DNA of 40,636 bases from positions 1 through 40,636 of the IMG/VR virus record IMGVR_UViG_3300024969_000055. One strand, written 5' to 3'. The position numbers and the translations under genes are program-made. The number at the start of each line of letters is the position of its first letter. Within the stretch, counting starts at the first letter, position 1. Below the pieces are notes generated by a model that saw nothing but the letters and a program-made list of their open reading frames with translations, was not told where the DNA came from and did no database searches. Source of the DNA: a virus. Positions 37,146 to 40,636 of the stretch are shown here, piece by piece.

Positions 37146-38354
37146 ATGCCTTTAAATATATCGCCAACTCAGATCGCCTTTAACACCAGAGGTGACGGCA
37201 CTTTCAACAAACCGTTTAAGGAGCAGGTCGATTTCTTACGGCAAAAGCTCAATTTGCCGACCGAGCATTACGACGACGTTATTAAGTCGGGCCATGACCG
37301 CGCTTTTGTTATGGCTGGCGTTACCAAGGCCGATTTGCTGGATGATTTTCGGCAGGCGATCGACAAGACGACGGCTGAAGGTAAATCTATCGGTTGGTTC
37401 CGCGATAATTTTGACCGCTTCGTTGAAAAGCACGGTTGGGCCTATAACGGTGAGCGCGATTGGCGCACTCGGGTGATTTATACGACTAATATCCGGGCCA
37501 GTTATGCGGCCGGCCGCTATGCGCAATTGAACGATCCGGATTTGTTAAAAGTCCGTCCCTACTGGAAATATAACCATTCCGATACTGTCGCGCATCCACG
37601 TGAACTGCATCAAAGTTGGGATGGTACGGTATTGCACTATACCCATCCGTGGTGGCTTACTCATTTTTGCCCTAATGGCTACGGTTGCCAATGTTACATC
37701 ACGGCGGTCAGGGCCAGCGAGTACAAGGGCTATGCTGCTCCGGATGACGGTACTTACACTAAAACCGATCGCTACGGGGCGACTCATGTATTGCCTAATG
37801 GTGTGGATTACGGTTTTGACTATGCGCCTGGCAGTAAAACGGATACGTCGTTACGTCAATTGGTGCAGGATAAGTTGATCCGCTACCCGGCCGCTATTAC
37901 CAGGGCTTTGAGTAAGGATGTTAACCGCTATATCAACGCAACTGCCGATATCGCCGGTTTTGCTGCCAAAGCGCTTGCTGAGCGCGGCAATACGGAAACT
38001 TTATGGCTGGGCTTTGTCGAAAATGCTGAGCAAATTAAACAGGCGGTTGATGAGGATGTGACCGGTTATCTGGTGTTATTGCCCGCCCAATCTGTCCGGC
38101 ACGTTGAAAAAAGCCGGTCATTTGATGGCGATGGACAAAGAGCTATCAAGCCGGATGATTTTGCGGGGGTAATGGATGTTTTGTCGAATTACGACTCGAT
38201 AAGCTCTGGCGATAAGAGCATTACCGGCAACAATACTGTTGTGGTATGGGGTACTTATAACGGCGAAAGGATAAGGTTGGTATTTGAGGTGTTGAACGGA
38301 AAAAAGAACAGGAGTTTGTCGCTGTCTTCGTTGGTAGTCAAAACAAATAAATAG
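37146..38354 (+). CDS. Mu F-like head morphogenesis protein fused to a PBECR-type nuclease domain
   Basis: A 402-residue protein. Residues about 1-230 are Mu gpF-like (phage head morphogenesis): PFKEQVDFLRQKLNLPTEHY, IDKTTAEGKSIGWFRDNFDR, RASYAAGRYAQLNDPDLLKV, then the Cys motif FCPNGYGCQCYITAV. Residues about 275-402 are a phage Barnase-EndoU-ColicinE5/D-RelE-like (PBECR) nuclease domain: ETLWLGFVENAEQIKQAVDE, LLPAQSVRHVEKSR with a His, DFAGVMDVLSNYDSI, VVVWGTYNGERIRLVFEVLN, KKNRSLSLSSLVVKTNK. Such fusions are known in Mu-like F proteins. A few copies enter the head, so a toxin could enter the cell with the DNA. No partner immunity gene is evident next door. Confidence 0.82.
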   Translation: MPLNISPTQIAFNTRGDGTFNKPFKEQVDFLRQKLNLPTEHYDDVIKSGHDRAFVMAGVTKADLLDDFRQAIDKTTAEGKSIGWFRDNFDRFVEKHGWAYNGERDWRTRVIYTTNIRASYAAGRYAQLNDPDLLKVRPYWKYNHSDTVAHPRELHQSWDGTVLHYTHPWWLTHFCPNGYGCQCYITAVRASEYKGYAAPDDGTYTKTDRYGATHVLPNGVDYGFDYAPGSKTDTSLRQLVQDKLIRYPAAITRALSKDVNRYINATADIAGFAAKALAERGNTETLWLGFVENAEQIKQAVDEDVTGYLVLLPAQSVRHVEKSRSFDGDGQRAIKPDDFAGVMDVLSNYDSISSGDKSITGNNTVVVWGTYNGERIRLVFEVLNGKKNRSLSLSSLVVKTNK

Positions 38355-38407
38355 GCGGTGTCCAGTGCTGCAAATGCCCTCTGAACTAAACGTCCGAAAC
38401 GAGTCCG
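38353..38407. repeat. Inverted repeat AGGCGG/CCGCCT between F and G
   Basis: AGGCGG (38353-38358) and CCGCCT (38402-38407) are reverse complements around a 43-base loop in the 111-base gap before the G-like gene. No T-run. It may moderate read-through to G; a modest signal. Confidence 0.35.
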
Positions 38408-38465
38408 CCTCTGACTACAGTATAGATCAACACCATATGAATGTTAATAGTAGGAGCATGTCGCG

Positions 38466-38900
38466 ATGGAAATAGATGATCGTGAGGTTTTAGCGGCGCT
38501 GGGCAGGGTGCAGGAGCGCATTGGTAATATGCGTCCGTTGTTGGCTGAGATCGGCGAGGATATGACGGCATCGACCAAGAAGCGGTTTGATACGACTACT
38601 GCGCCGGACGGTAGCCCTTGGTTACTCAATAGTGTGTTATCGACCTTACTCTATAAGGAGGGCGATACGCCGCTGACCGGTGAAACGGGGTTGCTGCACA
38701 GTACGATCAATTACAACGTGCTTTCTACAACTGCGGTTGAAATAGGTAGCCCGATGGAATATGCGGCTATGCAACAGTTTGGGGGTACGAAAGCTGAATT
38801 TCCGCATTTATGGGGTGATATTCCTGACCGTGAGTATTTGGGTCTATCTGAGGAGGATAAGTCGAATATCTTGGATTTAACTGTCGATTATTTGCTTTAA
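38466..38900 (+). CDS. Mu G-like virion morphogenesis protein
   Basis: A 144-residue protein of the phage virion morphogenesis family (Mu gpG, PF05069). The N-terminal helix (VLAALGRVQERIGNMRPLLA) leads to ASTKKRFDTTTAPDGSPWLL, the S-P-W motif of the family, then LTGETGLLHSTINYNVL and the MEYAAMQQFGGTK stretch. In Mu it is involved in head-tail assembly. It is the last structural gene on the plus strand; the Mu order would continue with the I protease, which here lies on the opposite arm. TAGGAG precedes the ATG. Confidence 0.85.
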   Translation: MEIDDREVLAALGRVQERIGNMRPLLAEIGEDMTASTKKRFDTTTAPDGSPWLLNSVLSTLLYKEGDTPLTGETGLLHSTINYNVLSTTAVEIGSPMEYAAMQQFGGTKAEFPHLWGDIPDREYLGLSEEDKSNILDLTVDYLL

Positions 38901-39089
38901 ATTAAGTTTTAAGAGACTTAGAACTTAGTTTAAAGATGTAAGAGAAGAGAGCGACTCGGGTATGCGTCAACATAACCCGAGACCTCAACCCACAGCCACT
39001 TTCACTGTGAGACAAGCAAGGCTCCCTGCCATGTGCACACGGCGTATGGAGCCTATCATATTTTTGTTTTATAAATAAAGAGGCTCGTT
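38901..39089 (+). ncRNA. Candidate structured RNA before the methylase
   Basis: Three stems in a row: CTCGGGTATG (38955-38964) with CAT-A-ACCCGAG (38971-38981); CACAG (38991-38995) with CTGTG (39005-39009); and AGGCTCC (39019-39025) with GGAGCCT (39048-39054), followed by an A/T stretch with TTTTT (39061-39065). This has the form of a small RNA with its own terminator, but no known family is recognised. It could also be the operon terminator after G. The methylase ribosome site AAAGAGG follows. Confidence 0.45.
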
Positions 39090-39869
39090 ATGGCAAAAAG
39101 TCCGTTATCCGGATGGATGGGTGGTAAATTCCAGTTATCCAAACAAGTTATTTCTATGATTCCACAGCACCACTGTTACTGTGAGCCCTTTGCTGGGGCT
39201 GCGTGGGTGTTCTTTAAAAAAGAGAGGTCTGAGGTTGAGGTTTTAAACGATATCAATACGGATATTATTACGCTGTATCGCGTGATTCAGCACCATATTG
39301 ATGAGTTCGGCCGGTGGTTAAAGTGGGTTCTGGTTAGCCGATCTGAGTTTGCGCGCTGGCTGTCGGCCGAACCGACATCATTAACTGATATTCAACGTGC
39401 TGCTCGGTTCTTCTACATTCAAAAGAATTCGTTTGCTGGCAGAATTGATAAGCCGACTTTCGGCTACGCACCTTCCAGGAAGCCTCGGATGAATATATTG
39501 CGCATCCAGGAGGATTTATCGGAAGCACATTTAAGGTTATCTGAGGTTTATGTAGAAAATCTTCCTTATGCTGAGTTGATAAAGCGTTATGACCGGGAAG
39601 GCACGTTTTTCTATATTGATCCGCCTTATTGGGATTGTGAGGATTATTACGGCAAAAATATCTTTTCTAAGGATGATTTTTTGGCTTTATCTGATCAACT
39701 TGGGAAGATTAAAGGCAAGTTTTTGCTTAGCTTGAATGATACGCCTGAAGTAAGGGAGATATTTGCCAGGTTTATCATTGAGCCCGTCTCAGTGCGGTAT
39801 TCGTGTGGTACTAAAAAGACTGTCGCTAAGGAGGTGTTAATCAGAAATTACGAGCTATCGGCGAATTAA
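39090..39869 (+). CDS. D12-class adenine-specific DNA methyltransferase
   Basis: A 259-residue N6-adenine methylase of the Dam/D12 class. The SAM site motif is GWMGGKFQLSKQVISMIPQH near the N-terminus, EPFAGAAWVFF follows, and the catalytic motif is DPPY (D177-Y180 in FFYIDPPYWDC). The C-terminal block (CGTKKTVAKEVLIRNY) is typical. Such phage enzymes modify GATC or similar sites to evade host restriction. It is at the edge of the phage, after the late operon, with A/T-rich flanks, as moron genes are. The target site is not predictable from this sequence. Confidence 0.92.
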   Translation: MAKSPLSGWMGGKFQLSKQVISMIPQHHCYCEPFAGAAWVFFKKERSEVEVLNDINTDIITLYRVIQHHIDEFGRWLKWVLVSRSEFARWLSAEPTSLTDIQRAARFFYIQKNSFAGRIDKPTFGYAPSRKPRMNILRIQEDLSEAHLRLSEVYVENLPYAELIKRYDREGTFFYIDPPYWDCEDYYGKNIFSKDDFLALSDQLGKIKGKFLLSLNDTPEVREIFARFIIEPVSVRYSCGTKKTVAKEVLIRNYELSAN

Positions 39870-39875
39870 TGGATA

Positions 39876-39942
39876 AAATGGTGGTAGAGATTTTTTATTT
39901 TTTACCACCATTTCACTGTTTTTTTACCGGTAAAAAGTGAAA
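39876..39942. terminator. Overlapping hairpins after the methylase
   Basis: AAATGGTGGTA (39876-39886) pairs with TACCACCATTT (39903-39913) around a T-rich loop. TTTCACT (39911-39917) pairs with AGTGAAA (39936-39942), with TTTTTACCGGTAAAAA inside. The two structures share 39911-39913, so they exclude each other in part. A T-rich stretch supports termination. Bases 39943-40056 are A/T-rich with no gene. Confidence 0.5.
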
Positions 39943-40056
39943 TATCATTGAATCTGTCGCAAATTAACTTTTTTATATTTTCTTTATTGTTTGTGTAAAT
40001 GATTGATTTATTGGGACGATTTTTTATTTATGCTTGCTTATTTCTTCGCATATTAA

Positions 40057-40636
40057 ATGTCTCCCCACAATAATCAGGAATGGTTTAACGATATCCGTTT
40101 CGAACTGAATAAGATTTTAGCTTTTGCTGGCTATTCCCTTGGCGAAAATGGAAAAATATCCATTACCTCAAAGTCTTCCACAATCAGTGAATCGGCTGCA
40201 AAAGCCAGTAAGCTTAAAGAGCACCGTTCATCCAGATATACTGAAGTATTGCCAGGAAGAATTACTTGTAGATAACTATTTTCATGTGGTATTTGAAGCA
40301 ACAAAGAGTGTTGCTGATAAAATTCGTATTAGAACTGACTTAACTTCTGACGGCGCATCTCTTATTGATGAAGCTTTTTCCTTCAAGGAAAAAATACCTC
40401 ATCTTGCTTTAAATGCTTTGGAAACGGAAAGTGAACAAAGTGAGCAAAAGGGTTTTATGAATTTAGTAAAAGGTTTATTTGGTACTTTTAGAAACACAAC
40501 TGCACATGCACCAAAAATTAAATGGTCAATCGAAGAACAAGACGCCCTAGATATTCTTTCAATGGTATCGCTTATTCATAGACGATTAGATACTGCAATT
40601 GAAGCCCGAAAAATGTATGAAGGAAAAGTCAAGTAG
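40057..40636 (+). pseudogene. Frameshifted TIGR02391-family gene
   Basis: Two overlapping frames together make one protein. The first (40057 onward) gives the N-terminus (FNDIRFELNKILAFAGYSLG, then TISESAAKASKLKE). The second, shifted +1, gives the rest from about 40205: STVHPDILKYCQEELL, NYFHVVFEATKSVADKIR, SEQKGFMNLVKGLFGTFRNT, and IHRRLDTAIE. This is the TIGR02391 (Ymh-like) pattern found next to restriction/methylation genes and in phages. The join lies near 40190-40215. The gene is either broken, has a sequencing error, or uses a programmed shift. It may already be host DNA. Confidence 0.7.

Noticed and set aside
39019-39054. tRNA-like acceptor stem AGGCTCC/GGAGCCT
   Set aside because: Only 36 bases separate the ends, with no D, anticodon or T arms.
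38901-39869. Retron (structured RNA next to a DNA methylase)
   Set aside because: No reverse transcriptase gene is present in the window.
39955-39968. TGTCGCAAATTAAC as a transposable-phage end
   Set aside because: It starts with TGT on the plus strand, so it would be the left end of something to the right, and no matching inverted end was found.

Overview
The window is almost entirely a transposable (Mu-like) temperate phage, read here as an integrated prophage in a proteobacterium. Gammaproteobacteria is the best guess. The dispersed palindromes (GTTCCCACGC/GCGTGGGAAC, GTAGGGTGCGCACCCTAC and the repeat whose reverse translation reads PEFVEG) are of kinds I associate with environmental gammaproteobacteria such as methanotrophs, but the species cannot be fixed from this sequence. 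The head and packaging genes are Mu family: DUF1804 small terminase, large terminase, DUF935 portal, F-like and G-like morphogenesis proteins, I-type protease with nested scaffold, capsid, DUF2190, DUF1320 and DUF1834. The tail has a tube protein and a 1033-residue tape measure, with no sheath and no contractile baseplate genes. This is therefore the B3/D3112 style of Mu-like siphophage.

Layout. (1) Bases 1-17403, minus strand: four small fibre/adhesin genes (17403-15230), two small accessory genes set between hairpins (15106-14470), then protease/scaffold, capsid, head completion, tail tube, tape measure and a run of tail-tip genes, most of which I do not recognise. (2) 17563-18147: two small plus-strand accessory genes. 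(3) 18174-19329, minus: a TPR-like protein and a LexA-type S24 repressor. (4) 19482-28221, plus: Ner-like regulator, early genes, transposase A (D215, D282, E322), ATPase B, DUF3164, GemA and a Mor-type activator. (5) 28311-29399: small DUF genes. (6) 29443-30066, minus: a secreted-protein moron. (7) 30303-38900, plus: lysozyme, holin, terminases, portal, F-like protein with a C-terminal PBECR-type nuclease domain, and gpG. (8) 39090-40636: a D12-class adenine methylase and a frameshifted TIGR02391-type gene in visibly AT-rich DNA.

How it works together. The repressor should silence a strong sigma70-type early promoter at 19345-19373, which carries a perfect 15-bp operator between its -35 and -10 boxes. 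Derepression makes Ner, A and B (replicative transposition) and finally Mor. Mor would then switch on the late genes. I find three sites, one at the head of each late operon, with the same plan: a -10 box, 16-17 bases, then a GTGAAACRTTTCAC dyad whose flanks covary. They precede the fibre operon (17.5 kb, minus), the protease/capsid/tail operon (14.4 kb, minus) and the lysis/packaging operon (30.2 kb, plus). This looks like the phage's late regulon.

The main oddities are the late region split into two opposite-facing arms around the early genes, the F-nuclease fusion, a perfect 36-bp palindrome inside the gene just before the transposase, and two structured non-coding stretches (32.35-32.47 kb and 38.95-39.07 kb). 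The prophage ends (attL/attR) were not identified. Both window edges coincide with gene ends, so the true termini may lie outside.
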